NCBI RefSeq assembly: GCF_965205175.1
Contig: NZ_OZ242038.1
Span: forward strand, 682,001 to 746,000
Source of the DNA: Poriferisodalis sp965205175
GTDB taxonomy: Bacteria > Actinomycetota > Acidimicrobiia > Acidimicrobiales > Poriferisodalaceae
Direction of reading: 5' to 3'
Length of the DNA stretch: 64,000 bases
Of this stretch, positions 17,571 to 27,141 are shown in pieces. The notes beneath the pieces were generated by a model. That model made no database searches, was not told where the DNA came from, and saw only the letters and a list, made by a program, of their open reading frames with translations. Made by a program: the position numbers and the translations under genes. The first letter of the stretch is position 1. Each line of letters opens with the position of its first letter.

Positions 17571-17644
17571 GCGCTTGTAGCTCAATTGGACAGAGCATCT
17601 GACTACGGATCAGAAGGTTCGGGGTTCGAATCCCTGCAAGCGCG
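17571..17644 (+). tRNA. tRNA-Arg(ACG)
   Basis: The acceptor GCGCTTG pairs with CAAGCGC. The anticodon stem TCTGA/TCAGA holds loop CTACGGA (anticodon ACG, which becomes ICG after A34 deamination by TadA, encoded at 43767-44213). The T-arm is CGGGGTTCGAATCCCTG. Discriminator G; CCA not encoded. Confidence 0.97.
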
Positions 17645-17737
17645 CTGAGGGCCGCCGCGGCCGAGCCGACCGGACTCGGCGCGCAGGCCAGACTGCGGGG
17701 CGGCGCAGCGGCAAGGCGCAGAAGCGGGAGCACCACC

Positions 17738-19105
17738 ATGCAGCGCAGCATCGCAATCATCGGTGGTGGCATGTCCGGGCTGGGTGCTGCATGGGCGCTG
17801 CACCAGCACCCCGACCGTTTCGATTTTCGGCTGTACGAAGCCACAGAGCAGGTCGGCGGCAACGCCGTGACCGTCGACATGCCCCAAGCCGACGGCAGCT
17901 CGGTTCCGTTCGACATCTCTGTCACCGCGTGCATCCCGTCGGTGTACGACCACGTGCTGCTGCTGGCTGAACGCTTCGGCATCGAGCTGGTGGACACCAG
18001 GTTCAACTACAGCGTCAGGTACCAGGGCGGCGTCTACGCTCACGACTTCGATTCGGACATCAGGGCCCAGCTGCAGCCCGAGATCGACAAGTTCCAACGC
18101 CTGCTGACCCGGTTGCACGCGTGCGGCCGTCTCAGCCGGGCGAAGTCGCCGCTGCTCAACGCGCTCAATCCGTTCAACTACGTGTCCATGCGCACGGTGC
18201 TGAATCTGGGAGGTTTTTCTGCGGACTTCAGGTACAAGGTGCTCAAGCCGATGTTCGTCAACTTCTTGATGGCGACCAACGTATTCGACATGCCCGCAGC
18301 GCTGTTCGCGCGGTACTTGGAGTTCTTCGACATCGAGACCGCCACACCCATGCAGACATGGGACCAGGGAACGCGTCGCATCTACGAGCACATGACGGAA
18401 GGCTTCGGCGAGAGGATCTTCCTGAAGCGGCCGGTCAGCAAGGTTCGCCGCTACGACGGCCACGTGCTCGTCACCGATGCCGAGGGCAACGGCGAGGCCT
18501 ACGACGAGGTGATCTTCGCCTGCAACGCCAATCAGACGTTGATGATGCTGGACCGTCCCACGATGCTCGAGCGTTTCTTGCTCACGTCGATTCGCTATGA
18601 GAGCGAACTGCACAACCACGCCATCGTGCACTCCGACGCCTCCGTGCTGCCCGACAACGAGGTGCAGTGCCTGTCGTCGCGCAGCAACCATGTGGAGCAG
18701 TACGGCGCGCGGCCCGACAACTACGAGATCACCTACATCATGCACAACCAGCAGCCGTGGGCCGGTGCCTCGGACCGCCCGTGCTTGGTGACCTACAACC
18801 CGATTTCGACCATCGACGACGACCAGGTCATCGGCCGCCGCTGGTTCCAGCATGTCGTACACGACGTGCGCCACGTGACGCTGCTGGTGCCGCTGTTCCG
18901 CTTCATCCAAGGCCGTCGGCGCAGCTGGCACTGCGGGGCCCACACGCTCGTGAACAGCCAGGAAACCTGCTTCGTGACTGGGCTGGCAGCCGCCACCCAG
19001 CTCGGCGCGGAGTATCCCTTCGAGGACGATGCCGCCCGAGAAGTCTTCAACTACTACGGCGGCATTCTCCACGGATCGCGCTTCCGCAAGGCCCCGGCAT
19101 CGTGA
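17738..19105 (+). CDS. NAD/FAD-binding amine-oxidase-like protein (COG2907 type)
   Basis: The 455 residues begin with a textbook dinucleotide-binding motif (SIAIIGGGMSGLGAAWAL) followed by the acidic residue and glycine pair of flavin oxidoreductases (LYEATEQVGGNAVTVDM). The C-terminal FAD-contact area is TCFVTGLAAATQLGAEYPFE. It resembles predicted FAD proteins often found near cyclopropane-fatty-acid synthases, but no such partner is present here, so the substrate is unknown. It stands alone, 54 bp upstream of the oxoprolinase gene on the same strand. The ATG follows a GGGAG sequence at a workable distance. Confidence 0.85.
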   Translation: MQRSIAIIGGGMSGLGAAWALHQHPDRFDFRLYEATEQVGGNAVTVDMPQADGSSVPFDISVTACIPSVYDHVLLLAERFGIELVDTRFNYSVRYQGGVYAHDFDSDIRAQLQPEIDKFQRLLTRLHACGRLSRAKSPLLNALNPFNYVSMRTVLNLGGFSADFRYKVLKPMFVNFLMATNVFDMPAALFARYLEFFDIETATPMQTWDQGTRRIYEHMTEGFGERIFLKRPVSKVRRYDGHVLVTDAEGNGEAYDEVIFACNANQTLMMLDRPTMLERFLLTSIRYESELHNHAIVHSDASVLPDNEVQCLSSRSNHVEQYGARPDNYEITYIMHNQQPWAGASDRPCLVTYNPISTIDDDQVIGRRWFQHVVHDVRHVTLLVPLFRFIQGRRRSWHCGAHTLVNSQETCFVTGLAAATQLGAEYPFEDDAAREVFNYYGGILHGSRFRKAPAS

Positions 19106-19159
19106 ACCTCGCCGCTGCATAGGTCCGCGGTGAGAGGTTCCGGAGCGCTTGAGGCAGAC

Positions 19160-22100
19160 GTGTGGGACTTCTGGATCGACCGTGGGGGCACGTTCACCGA
19201 CGTGGTCGCGCGGCGGCCCGACGGCAGCCTCGTCACGCACAAGCTGCTGAGCGAAGACCCGCGGCGCTACGACGATGCCGCCACCGCCGCCGTAGCGGAC
19301 ATGCTCGGCGTGCCGCGCGGCATGCCGCTGCCGCGAACGCGGATCGGTTCAGTGAAGATGGGCACCACCGTCGCCACGAATGCGCTGCTGCAGCGGCGCG
19401 GCACACCGACGCTGCTGGTGACCACTGCGGGGTTCGGCGACGTGCTGCGCATCGGGTACCAGACCAGGCCGCATCTGTTCCAGCTGGACATCGTGCTGCC
19501 CGAGATGCTGTACACCGAGGTGCTCGAAGTGGAAGAGCGCGTGACGGCCGACGGCACCGTGCTGTGTCCGCTGAACCTGTCCGCGGCCATTGTCGGCTTG
19601 GCCGCGGCGCGTGAGCGCGGCATCGACGCCGCCGCCATCGTGCTGGTGCACGGCTACCGCCACACCGAACACGAGGCGGCACTAGCACAAGCGGCACGCG
19701 ATGTCGGCTTCGCGCAGGTCTCGGCCAGCCACGAGGTGGATCCGTTGGTCAAGATGGTGCCGCGCGGCGACACCACAGTGGCAGACGCCTACTTGTCCCC
19801 GCTGCTGCGCCGCTACGTCGACGCGGTGGCGTCGAGCATCGGCGCGCACGAAGCAGCTGCGTCACATGCTGACGAAACAGGTCCGCGCCTGCAGTTCATG
19901 CAGTCCAACGGCGGCTTGGCGGACGCTCGTCGCTTTCGCGGCCGCGACGCGCTGCTGTCCGGCCCGGCAGGCGGGGTGGTGGGCATGGCTCGCGTCGGCC
20001 AGGCGGCAGGCTTCGAGCGCCTGATCGGCTTCGACATGGGCGGAACTTCCACCGATGTCTCGCACTTCGCCGGGGCGTTCGAGCGTGCGCACGAGACGGA
20101 CATCGCCGGCATCCGCGTCCGCACGCCCATCATGGACATGAACACCGTGGCGGCCGGCGGCGGCTCGGTGCTGAGTTTCGACTGCAGTCGTCTGCGGGTC
20201 GGCCCGGAGTCCGCGGGTGCAGACCCCGGTCCGGCCGGCTACGGCAACGGCGGTCCGCTCGCGCTCACTGACGCCAACGCAGTGCTGGGCCTGATTCGAC
20301 CCGAGTACTTCCCCGCAGTGTTCGGCGACGAGGGCACCGAGCCGCTGGACGTCGACGCAGCGGCTCGCGCCATGGCTGACATCGCCGAGCAGATCGCGCA
20401 GGCGACCGGCGTGCGGCGCAGTGCTGTCGAGGTCGCGTTCGGGTACGGCGAGATCGCCGCGGAGAACATGGCCAATGCCATCCGCAAGATCAGCACCGAG
20501 CGCGGTCACGACATCACCGCGTACACGCTGGTGTGCTTCGGCGGCGCGGGAGGCCAGCACGCGTGCCGGGTTGCCGACCGGCTCGGCATCACCACGATCC
20601 TGGTTCACCCCCACGCCGGCGTGCTGTCAGCTCTGGGCATCGGCTTGGCCGACGTCACCGAGCTGCGTGCCGAGCCGGTCGAAGCCGCGCTGGACGATGC
20701 CCTCATGGCCAGGCTGCGCGGACGGCTCGACGCCGCGAGGCCGGTCATGGCCGCGGCGGTCGAGGCTGCCGGGGTGCCGGCAGACCGCACCGAGGTGACT
20801 GGACAGCTGGCTGTGCGCTACGCCGGTTCGGACACGTCGCTGATGGTGCCGTTCGGCGCCGCTGCCGATGTGGCAGCCGCATTCGAGGCGGCGCACCGGA
20901 CGCGCTTCGGCTTCAGCCCGCCAAGCGAAGGGGAGGCCACAGTGGAGCTGGTAGTGGACGCCCTGCACATCGAGGCGCGCGGCTGGGCCGACGATCCTCC
21001 TCCACCGGCGGAACCAGCGGACCTGCGTGAAGCGCTGCTCGCCACCCATGTCACCTACATGGGTACCGAAGCCGGCGCAGCCGATGAGCACGTGCCCGAC
21101 GACGAGCCGCCGCCGGCCGCTTGCGCTCCGTACCGCACCCCGTTCTGGGATCGCACCGCGTTGGCGGCGGGCACCGTGTTCGACGGCCCCGCCGTGGTCG
21201 TGGAGCCGAACGCCACCACCGTGGTCGAGCCGGGCTGGAGCGCTACGGTCACCGACCGCGGTGACCTCGTGCTCGAACGCGTCGCGTCGCGGCCGGGCAG
21301 CGCTGCGGTCGGCACTGCGGTGGACCCGGTGCAGCTGGAGATCTTCAACAATCTGTTCATGAACATCGCGGAGCAGATGGGCGTGGTGCTCGAGCACACG
21401 GCCGTCTCGGTGAACATCAAGGAACGGCGTGACTTCAGCTGCGCGCTCTTCGATTCGGCAGGCCGGCTGGTGGCCAACGCGCCGCACTTGCCGGTGCATC
21501 TCGGCTCGATGAGCGAGTCGATCCGCACCGTCATCGAGCAGAACCCGAACATGGCGCCCGGCGACGTCTTCGTGCTCAACAACCCCTACAACGGCGGTAC
21601 GCACCTGCCCGACATCACCGTTGTGCGGCCGGTGTTCGACGCTTCGGGCACACAATGCGACTTCTATGTGGCCTCGCGTGGCCACCACGCCGACATCGGC
21701 GGTTGCGTGCCCGGCTCGGCGCCGGCGGACTCGACGGTCATCGACGAGGAAGGGCTCGTCTTGGACAACCTCCAGATCGTGGCCGCCGGCCGCTTTCGCG
21801 AACGCGAGGTCCGCGAGGCCCTCGCAGCCGGCCCGTGGCCTGCACGCAACCCGGACCAGAACATCGCCGACCTGCGTGCCCAGATCGCCGCGTGCGAGCG
21901 CGGGGCCGCGGAACTGGCACGCATCGTGGCGTACTACGGACTGGACACGGTGCGTGCCTACATGGGCCACGTGGCTGACAACGCCACCGAGATGGTGCGA
22001 CGAGTCATCGACGCGCTCGCCGATGGCAGCTTCCGCATGGAGCTCGACGACGGCAGCGCCATCTGCGTGCGCATCAGCGTGGACGCAGCGAACCGCAGCG

Positions 22101-22897
22101 CCGCGGTCGACTTCACCGGCACCAGTGGACAGCATCCGGGCAACTTCAACGCCCCGGTCGCTGTGTGCCGCTCCGCCGTGCTGTATGTGTTCCGCTGCAT
22201 GGTCGACGACGACATTCCGCTCAATGCCGGCTGCTTGGTGCCCCTCGAGTTGGTGGTGCCCGATCCCTCCATGCTGTCTCCGCACCCGCCGGCTGCAGTC
22301 ATCGCCGGCAACGTCGAGACCTCCCAGCAGATCACCGATGCGCTGTTCGGCGCGCTCGGCGTGGTGGCCGCCTCTCAGGGCACCATGAACAACGTCATCT
22401 GGGGCAACGCTTGCCATCAGTACTACGAGACGATCTGCGGCGGCGCGGGTGCCACCCCGTGCCGTGCCGGTGCAGATGCCGTGCATACGCACATGACCAA
22501 CACGAGGCTCACCGACCCGGAGATTCTGGAGCAGCGCCACCCAGTGCTGCTCGAGCGGTTCGAGATTCGCCGCGGCTCGGGCGGCTCGGGCGCGAACCGG
22601 GGCGGCGACGGCGTGGTGCGGCGAGTTCGCTTCGGCGAGCCGATGACGGTGAACCTGCTCACGAGCCGCCGCCGGATAGCGCCGTTCGGCGCGGCCGGCG
22701 GCGAGCCCGGCGCGCTGGGCCGCAATCTGCTCGAACGCGTCGACGGCACCGTGACCGAGCTGGGGGGCTGCGCGCGGGTCGAGGTTGCGGCGGGAGACGT
22801 GATGGAGATACGCACTCCCGGCGGGGGCGGCTACGGCGCGGCGCGAACGCCGACCCAGCCTGCGGCGAAGGAGAGAGGCGGCATGACCGATGAGTGA
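19160..22897 (+). CDS. Fused hydantoinase/5-oxoprolinase (HyuA-HyuB)
   Basis: This is an ATP-dependent amidohydrolase of 1245 residues in which the two subunits are one chain. The HyuA-like half has DRGGTFTDVVARRPDG at the N-terminus and IGFDMGGTSTDVS with the phosphate-binding loop. The HyuB-like half starts at about residue 710 (DPVQLEIFNNLFMNIAEQMG) and includes NNPYNGGTHLPDITVVRPVF and the C-terminal RGGDGVVRRVRF and TPGGGGYG. Length and fusion match 5-oxoprolinases of the glutathione/pyroglutamate cycle, but substrate specificity cannot be read from sequence. The GTG at 19160 is preferred because GAGG sits just upstream; an in-frame GTG at 19130 is the alternative. Its end overlaps the acyl-CoA dehydrogenase start. 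Confidence 0.93.
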   Translation: MWDFWIDRGGTFTDVVARRPDGSLVTHKLLSEDPRRYDDAATAAVADMLGVPRGMPLPRTRIGSVKMGTTVATNALLQRRGTPTLLVTTAGFGDVLRIGYQTRPHLFQLDIVLPEMLYTEVLEVEERVTADGTVLCPLNLSAAIVGLAAARERGIDAAAIVLVHGYRHTEHEAALAQAARDVGFAQVSASHEVDPLVKMVPRGDTTVADAYLSPLLRRYVDAVASSIGAHEAAASHADETGPRLQFMQSNGGLADARRFRGRDALLSGPAGGVVGMARVGQAAGFERLIGFDMGGTSTDVSHFAGAFERAHETDIAGIRVRTPIMDMNTVAAGGGSVLSFDCSRLRVGPESAGADPGPAGYGNGGPLALTDANAVLGLIRPEYFPAVFGDEGTEPLDVDAAARAMADIAEQIAQATGVRRSAVEVAFGYGEIAAENMANAIRKISTERGHDITAYTLVCFGGAGGQHACRVADRLGITTILVHPHAGVLSALGIGLADVTELRAEPVEAALDDALMARLRGRLDAARPVMAAAVEAAGVPADRTEVTGQLAVRYAGSDTSLMVPFGAAADVAAAFEAAHRTRFGFSPPSEGEATVELVVDALHIEARGWADDPPPPAEPADLREALLATHVTYMGTEAGAADEHVPDDEPPPAACAPYRTPFWDRTALAAGTVFDGPAVVVEPNATTVVEPGWSATVTDRGDLVLERVASRPGSAAVGTAVDPVQLEIFNNLFMNIAEQMGVVLEHTAVSVNIKERRDFSCALFDSAGRLVANAPHLPVHLGSMSESIRTVIEQNPNMAPGDVFVLNNPYNGGTHLPDITVVRPVFDASGTQCDFYVASRGHHADIGGCVPGSAPADSTVIDEEGLVLDNLQIVAAGRFREREVREALAAGPWPARNPDQNIADLRAQIAACERGAAELARIVAYYGLDTVRAYMGHVADNATEMVRRVIDALADGSFRMELDDGSAICVRISVDAANRSAAVDFTGTSGQHPGNFNAPVAVCRSAVLYVFRCMVDDDIPLNAGCLVPLELVVPDPSMLSPHPPAAVIAGNVETSQQITDALFGALGVVAASQGTMNNVIWGNACHQYYETICGGAGATPCRAGADAVHTHMTNTRLTDPEILEQRHPVLLERFEIRRGSGGSGANRGGDGVVRRVRFGEPMTVNLLTSRRRIAPFGAAGGEPGALGRNLLERVDGTVTELGGCARVEVAAGDVMEIRTPGGGGYGAARTPTQPAAKERGGMTDE

Positions 22898-24128
22898 TCC
22901 GGCCGGCGCAGCAGCCGAGGCCGGCGTGTTGACGCCCGAGCGGGCCGAGCTGGTGGCCCGCATGGCCGCGCTGGGACCGAAGTTTGCCGAACGGGCCCCG
23001 ACCCATGACCGCGACGCCAGTTTTCCCCACGAGAACTGGGAGGATCTCGCAGGCGCCGGTTTCCTCGGGCTCTGCGTGCCTGCGCATGCCGGCGGACTGG
23101 GGGCGGACTTCGTCGGGTACGCGCTGGTAGCCGAGGAAATGGGCCGTCACTGCGCCACCACGGCGCTGACGTTCAACATGCACACGGCGACGGCGCTGCT
23201 GGCCGGACCGATCGCTGACGCGCTGCTCGCCGGAGGCCGCGGCACGGCCCTGGACCCTGACGGCACCATGGCCGCGCACCTCGACGCGACCCGCCCCGGA
23301 CTGTGGGAGGGCATGGTTTACGGCCGGATGATTCACTCCCAGCCGTTCTCCGAAGGTCAGGCACCTGGCGCTCGCTCGGGGTTCAGCACCCGTGCGGTGC
23401 CCACAGACGGCGGCTATCTGGTGACCGGTCGCAAGATCTTCGCGTCGCTCAGCGGTGCTGCCCATGTACACAACGTGCTCGCACTGGTGGACGGCGACCC
23501 TCGCCTGCGGCTGCTCGGCGTGCCGGCCGGTGCCGACGGCGTCGAGATCGTCGGCGACTGGGACCCGATCGGCATGCGCGGCACCGACTCGCGCACGCTG
23601 GTGATGGACGAGGTGTTCGTGCCTGCCGCCAACGAGGTGCTGCCACCGGGGATGTTCAACGCCATGATCTCGGGCTTTCCGCAGTTCTACATGAGCCTGA
23701 CGTTCAGCTATCTCGGGCTGATGCGCGCCATTCTCGATACCACGCGCACCTATCTGCGCGGCGAATCCGGCGTGAAGGCGGCGCGCGATCATCCGATCAA
23801 GCAAACCGGCTGGGCGCAGCTGCAGCTGCTCTACGACCGGGCGCAGTCGCTGACCTACCGGGTGCTCGGCGAGATCGGCGCCGACCCGACCCCGCAGCAG
23901 CTGCGCCGGGCGCATGCGGCAACGATCACGACGATGGAGAGCGCTCCGGAGATGGCCTCTCTCGCGCTGCGGACCTGTGGCGGCCGCTCGCTGCTGCGGC
24001 CGGGCCGGCTGGAGCAGCACTACCGCGACGCCCGCTGCGGGGCGACGATGCTGCCGTGGAGTGTGGAGGAACTGCTGGTGCGCCTCGGCCGCAACGGTCT
24101 CTATGACGAGGCGAAACGCAGGAGCTGA
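22890..24128 (+). CDS. Acyl-CoA dehydrogenase family protein
   Basis: This is a 412-residue flavoprotein. The N-terminal helical domain contains LAGAGFLGLCVPAHAGGLGA and VAEEMGRHCATTALTFNMHT. The middle beta domain has GGYLVTGRKIFASLSGAAHV and WDPIGMRGTDSRTLVMDEVF. The C-terminal helical bundle carries the substrate/FAD site region AALRTCGGRSLLRPGRLEQH-like residues near 370. The segment where the catalytic Glu of classical ACADs lies is not clearly conserved. The eight-base overlap with the oxoprolinase gene suggests a shared catabolic operon for an amide or lactam-type substrate; this is inference. Confidence 0.9.
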   Translation: MSDPAGAAAEAGVLTPERAELVARMAALGPKFAERAPTHDRDASFPHENWEDLAGAGFLGLCVPAHAGGLGADFVGYALVAEEMGRHCATTALTFNMHTATALLAGPIADALLAGGRGTALDPDGTMAAHLDATRPGLWEGMVYGRMIHSQPFSEGQAPGARSGFSTRAVPTDGGYLVTGRKIFASLSGAAHVHNVLALVDGDPRLRLLGVPAGADGVEIVGDWDPIGMRGTDSRTLVMDEVFVPAANEVLPPGMFNAMISGFPQFYMSLTFSYLGLMRAILDTTRTYLRGESGVKAARDHPIKQTGWAQLQLLYDRAQSLTYRVLGEIGADPTPQQLRRAHAATITTMESAPEMASLALRTCGGRSLLRPGRLEQHYRDARCGATMLPWSVEELLVRLGRNGLYDEAKRRS

Positions 24129-24217
24129 AGGTCGTGAGCCGGGCAGCCGCACCATCTGTCACCACAATGAAACGCGACTGCCGGAACCGCCGACACGCGC
24201 ACGGAGTCGTGTGATTG

Positions 24218-26524
24218 ATGAGACGCATACCCATGAACCCACTTCGGACGACCGACCCAAGCGCCGTATCTGTCCTGAGCACGCCCGCCCGGCGCGCCCG
24301 TGCCCGCCCGCGCCTCTGGCGTGTGCTCGGCGCACTGGCGGCGCTGATCCTGTTGGCTGCGGCCTGCACGAGCGATGACAGCGCGTCGCGTGACGTGGCG
24401 GCGGCGACCACTGGCGCAGATGCCGACGACGGCGAGCCGACCGAGGTTCCCGGCGAGCAGGACGGGTCCACGCGCAGTTCGTTCGATCTTGAGGCAGACA
24501 ATGACGACCTCGTCGGTGCTGCATCGGCGGGTGCCGCGAACGCCGATGTCGCCGGCGGCAGCGGGAGCGCACTGTCCGGCGTCGCCGAAGCCGCATCGCT
24601 GCAGCGCTTCGACGAATGCGCCGCGGTGCTGGGCTACGTGCATGAGCACGCCGCCCGCGCTGTCGGCCCGTGGGGTCTGGGCGACGGCGCACTCGGTTCC
24701 GGCATGGACATGGCGGAGTCCGCCGATGAGGCTGCGGCGGGCGACTTGGCGGCGCAGCGATCCGGCGTCGACTACAGCACGTCCAACGTGCAGGAAGCCG
24801 GCATCGACGAACCTGCTGCGATCAAGACCGACGGTCGGCGAGTGGTGGTCGCCAGCGGCAGTCAGGTGCATGTCGTCGACGTGACCGGCACCTCGCCGGT
24901 GCTGGTGGGGTCGGTGGATCTGCAACAGCAGCATGTCGAGCGGCTGTTGCTGCACGGCGATCGGGTGCTGGCGTTCGGTGAGACTTGGGATCGCATTGAT
25001 GCCGATGATGCGCCGCAACGGGACTGGGGGTCGGTATTGCGAATCGTCGAAATCGACCTCAGCGGTGCGGTGCCGCGAGTCGCTCGGCACTTGGAGATCG
25101 AAGGCAATGTCGTCGGCGCGCGCATGGTCGATGGCGTGGTGCGCATTGTGACCAGCTCGCAGCCGCGGGCGATGATTCCGTGGGCTGTCCCCGAGTCGGG
25201 CCGCAGCGAAGGCCGCGAGCGGGCGACTGCGAAGAACCGCGAACTGATCTCCGAAACGGGTGTGGACCACTGGCTGCCTCGCTTCGCGTTGCGCGACGCA
25301 GCGGGTGCAGTCGTGGCCGCCGACCGGCTCGTTGCGTGCGATCGCGTGTGGGCGCCGCCGGATTACGCCGGCGTGGGCACGCTCAGCGTCACCACGCTCG
25401 ACATTGCTGCTCGCGGGCTCGCCGGGCCGATCGACACCACCTCGATCATGGCTGACGGCACCACCGTGTACGCCTCGCCCCGCAGCCTCTACGTGTCCAC
25501 GACGCGCTGGCTCGACCCGGACGAGCAGCCGACCGGCGCTGCCGATGCGGGCGCGTCTGTGGACACCGAAGTTCACATGTTCGACACGACCCAGCCGGCG
25601 TCGACGACGTACGTCGGCTCCGCATCGGTCCCTGGCACTGTGCTCAACCAGTACTCGATGTCTGAGCACGAAGGCCATCTGCGGGTCGCAACGACGACTG
25701 CCCCGCCGTGGCAGCCCGGCGGCACTCCAGACTCCGAGAGTCTCGTGACGGTCTTGGCGGCGAGCGCTGACGGGCTCGAGCAGGTCGGTCAGGTCGGGGG
25801 GCTGGGTCTGGGCGAGCGCATCTATGCGGTGCGCTATCTGGGCGATGTTGCGGCGGTGGTGACGTTCCGACAAGTGGATCCGCTGTATCTGCTGGACTTG
25901 TCCGATCCGTCTGCGCCTGAGGTGCGCGGCGAGCTGAAGATCACCGGCTACTCGGCGTACCTGCACCCGCTTGACGGCGACCTGCTGCTCGGCGTCGGCC
26001 AAGAAGCCACCGGCGACGGCGAGGCGATCGGCGCGCTGGTGTCGCTGTTCGACATCTCGGATCTCGACCAGCCAGCGCGCATCGACCACTGGATTGCCGA
26101 GCGCGGGTACAGCTTGGTGGAGTCCGACCCACTGGCGTTCCTGTACTGGCAGCCCAGCAGCGTGGCGGTGCTGCCGCTGGTGCAGGAGCCGTTCGACGAC
26201 GCCGACGCGCCGCATTTCTTGGGCGCAGTGGTGCTGAGCACCGACGACCGGCGCCTGACCGAGCGTGCTCGCTTTAGCCACGCAGAGGCGGCACGTCGCA
26301 GCTGCAATGAGTCACGCGTCGTCACCGTCCTTCCCGACGGCGGCGAGGAAGCCGGTCCGTGGGAGCGCTACTGCTGGTTCGAGGCTGATTGGCCCGCGCA
26401 AGTGATCGCAAGTGCTGTTGCCGGCGGCAATCTGTACCTCGCGTCGCACAAGGCACTGGAAGCCGTGTCTCTGGAGTCCTTGGAGCGCACCGCACTCATC
26501 GAGTGGCCTGCCGTCCAAGAGTGA
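24218..26524 (+). CDS. Beta-propeller domain lipoprotein (Beta_propel / COG4880 type)
   Basis: This is a 768-residue secreted protein with a basic N-terminus and lipoprotein signal (LGALAALILLAAACTSDD). After an acidic linker, the family signature STSNVQEAGIDEPAAIKTDG opens the propeller, with repeats such as SGSQVHVVDVTGTSPVLVGS and YLLDLSDPSAPEVRGELKIT. These extracytoplasmic propellers are common in actinobacteria and archaea; their binding partners are unknown. Starts at 24218 (ATG) and 24233 (ATG) are both possible. It converges on the broken lipoprotein gene at 26591. Confidence 0.88.
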   Translation: MRRIPMNPLRTTDPSAVSVLSTPARRARARPRLWRVLGALAALILLAAACTSDDSASRDVAAATTGADADDGEPTEVPGEQDGSTRSSFDLEADNDDLVGAASAGAANADVAGGSGSALSGVAEAASLQRFDECAAVLGYVHEHAARAVGPWGLGDGALGSGMDMAESADEAAAGDLAAQRSGVDYSTSNVQEAGIDEPAAIKTDGRRVVVASGSQVHVVDVTGTSPVLVGSVDLQQQHVERLLLHGDRVLAFGETWDRIDADDAPQRDWGSVLRIVEIDLSGAVPRVARHLEIEGNVVGARMVDGVVRIVTSSQPRAMIPWAVPESGRSEGRERATAKNRELISETGVDHWLPRFALRDAAGAVVAADRLVACDRVWAPPDYAGVGTLSVTTLDIAARGLAGPIDTTSIMADGTTVYASPRSLYVSTTRWLDPDEQPTGAADAGASVDTEVHMFDTTQPASTTYVGSASVPGTVLNQYSMSEHEGHLRVATTTAPPWQPGGTPDSESLVTVLAASADGLEQVGQVGGLGLGERIYAVRYLGDVAAVVTFRQVDPLYLLDLSDPSAPEVRGELKITGYSAYLHPLDGDLLLGVGQEATGDGEAIGALVSLFDISDLDQPARIDHWIAERGYSLVESDPLAFLYWQPSSVAVLPLVQEPFDDADAPHFLGAVVLSTDDRRLTERARFSHAEAARRSCNESRVVTVLPDGGEEAGPWERYCWFEADWPAQVIASAVAGGNLYLASHKALEAVSLESLERTALIEWPAVQE

Positions 26525-26590
26525 TTCGGCATACGCGGCGCGGACACTGCTAAGGGTAGCGCTGCTTACGCGACGCTATCGCATAGACGC

Positions 26591-27021
26591 TCATGATGAG
26601 ATGATTGCCGCCAAATGGGCTAGGCTGACCCATGCCTCCGGTCGAGCATATCTGCCGTCGAGATAGACACACTTGCCGTCAATGTGCAGGAATCCAGCAG
26701 CTGCACCCACAGCATGAACACTTGAAGCGGCTTGGGCGAATACACGTGACGAAATCCGAATGCAGGCTATGGCAGCACGTTGTCCGGATTCGGCTTCCCA
26801 ACCCAGAGGGCTTCCGACATCGTCACAAAGGGCAGTGTTGTTGTTGGTATTGTCACCTCTGCGGTCGCAGCGCTCATTGACGGCTGAGTAGCCGCACCAT
26901 GCGATCCAGTTTGACCGTCCGAGACCTGACCTGCCGATGAGCATGCGGCAAACAACACCGCACCCGCCACCACCAGTGCTAAGCTATTGGTGCGTGACCT
27001 CAACATGGCCGCGTCGAGCAC
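26591..27021 (-). pseudogene. Broken lipoprotein of the protease-linked family
   Basis: The 5' part is intact: MLRSRTNSLALVVAGAVLFAACSS is a lipoprotein signal followed by a Thr/Ser-rich linker and WVGKPNPDNVLP. A TAG stop (26767-26769) then falls exactly where paralogues read LPLP. The reading continues in frame as PAFGFRHVYS and then shifts frame to give SSVHAVGAAAGFLHIDGKCV, which matches the paralogue at 31699-32274 (SVHSVGPADGILEIDGKC). The homology fades by 26620. So there is one nonsense change, one frameshift and a 3' truncation. It lies 120 bp downstream of the intact lipoprotein gene at 27142-28416 on the same strand. Confidence 0.75.
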
Positions 27022-27141
27022 TGCCCTGCACGAGACGAAGACAGCGGCTAGTCGATGGCATCCTACGTACTCGCCAGCGGAGCGCGCAGTGCGCTTGCGT
27101 TGTGATCCAAGGAGGGGTCTGCGGCGGATCGGGTACGGCCC

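Noticed and set aside
17603..19240. 545-codon minus-strand frame over the FAD oxidoreductase
   Set aside because: It is a shadow of the plus-strand gene and runs across tRNA-Arg, with no motif of its own.
20627..22963. 778-codon open frame on the minus strand
   Set aside because: It is exactly antisense to the well-supported oxoprolinase gene; its product is His/Arg/Gly-rich without recognisable domains, as expected from high-GC shadowing.
24101..26281. 726-codon open frame on the minus strand
   Set aside because: It is antisense to the beta-propeller lipoprotein gene, which has a signal peptide and a family signature; the reverse frame has neither.
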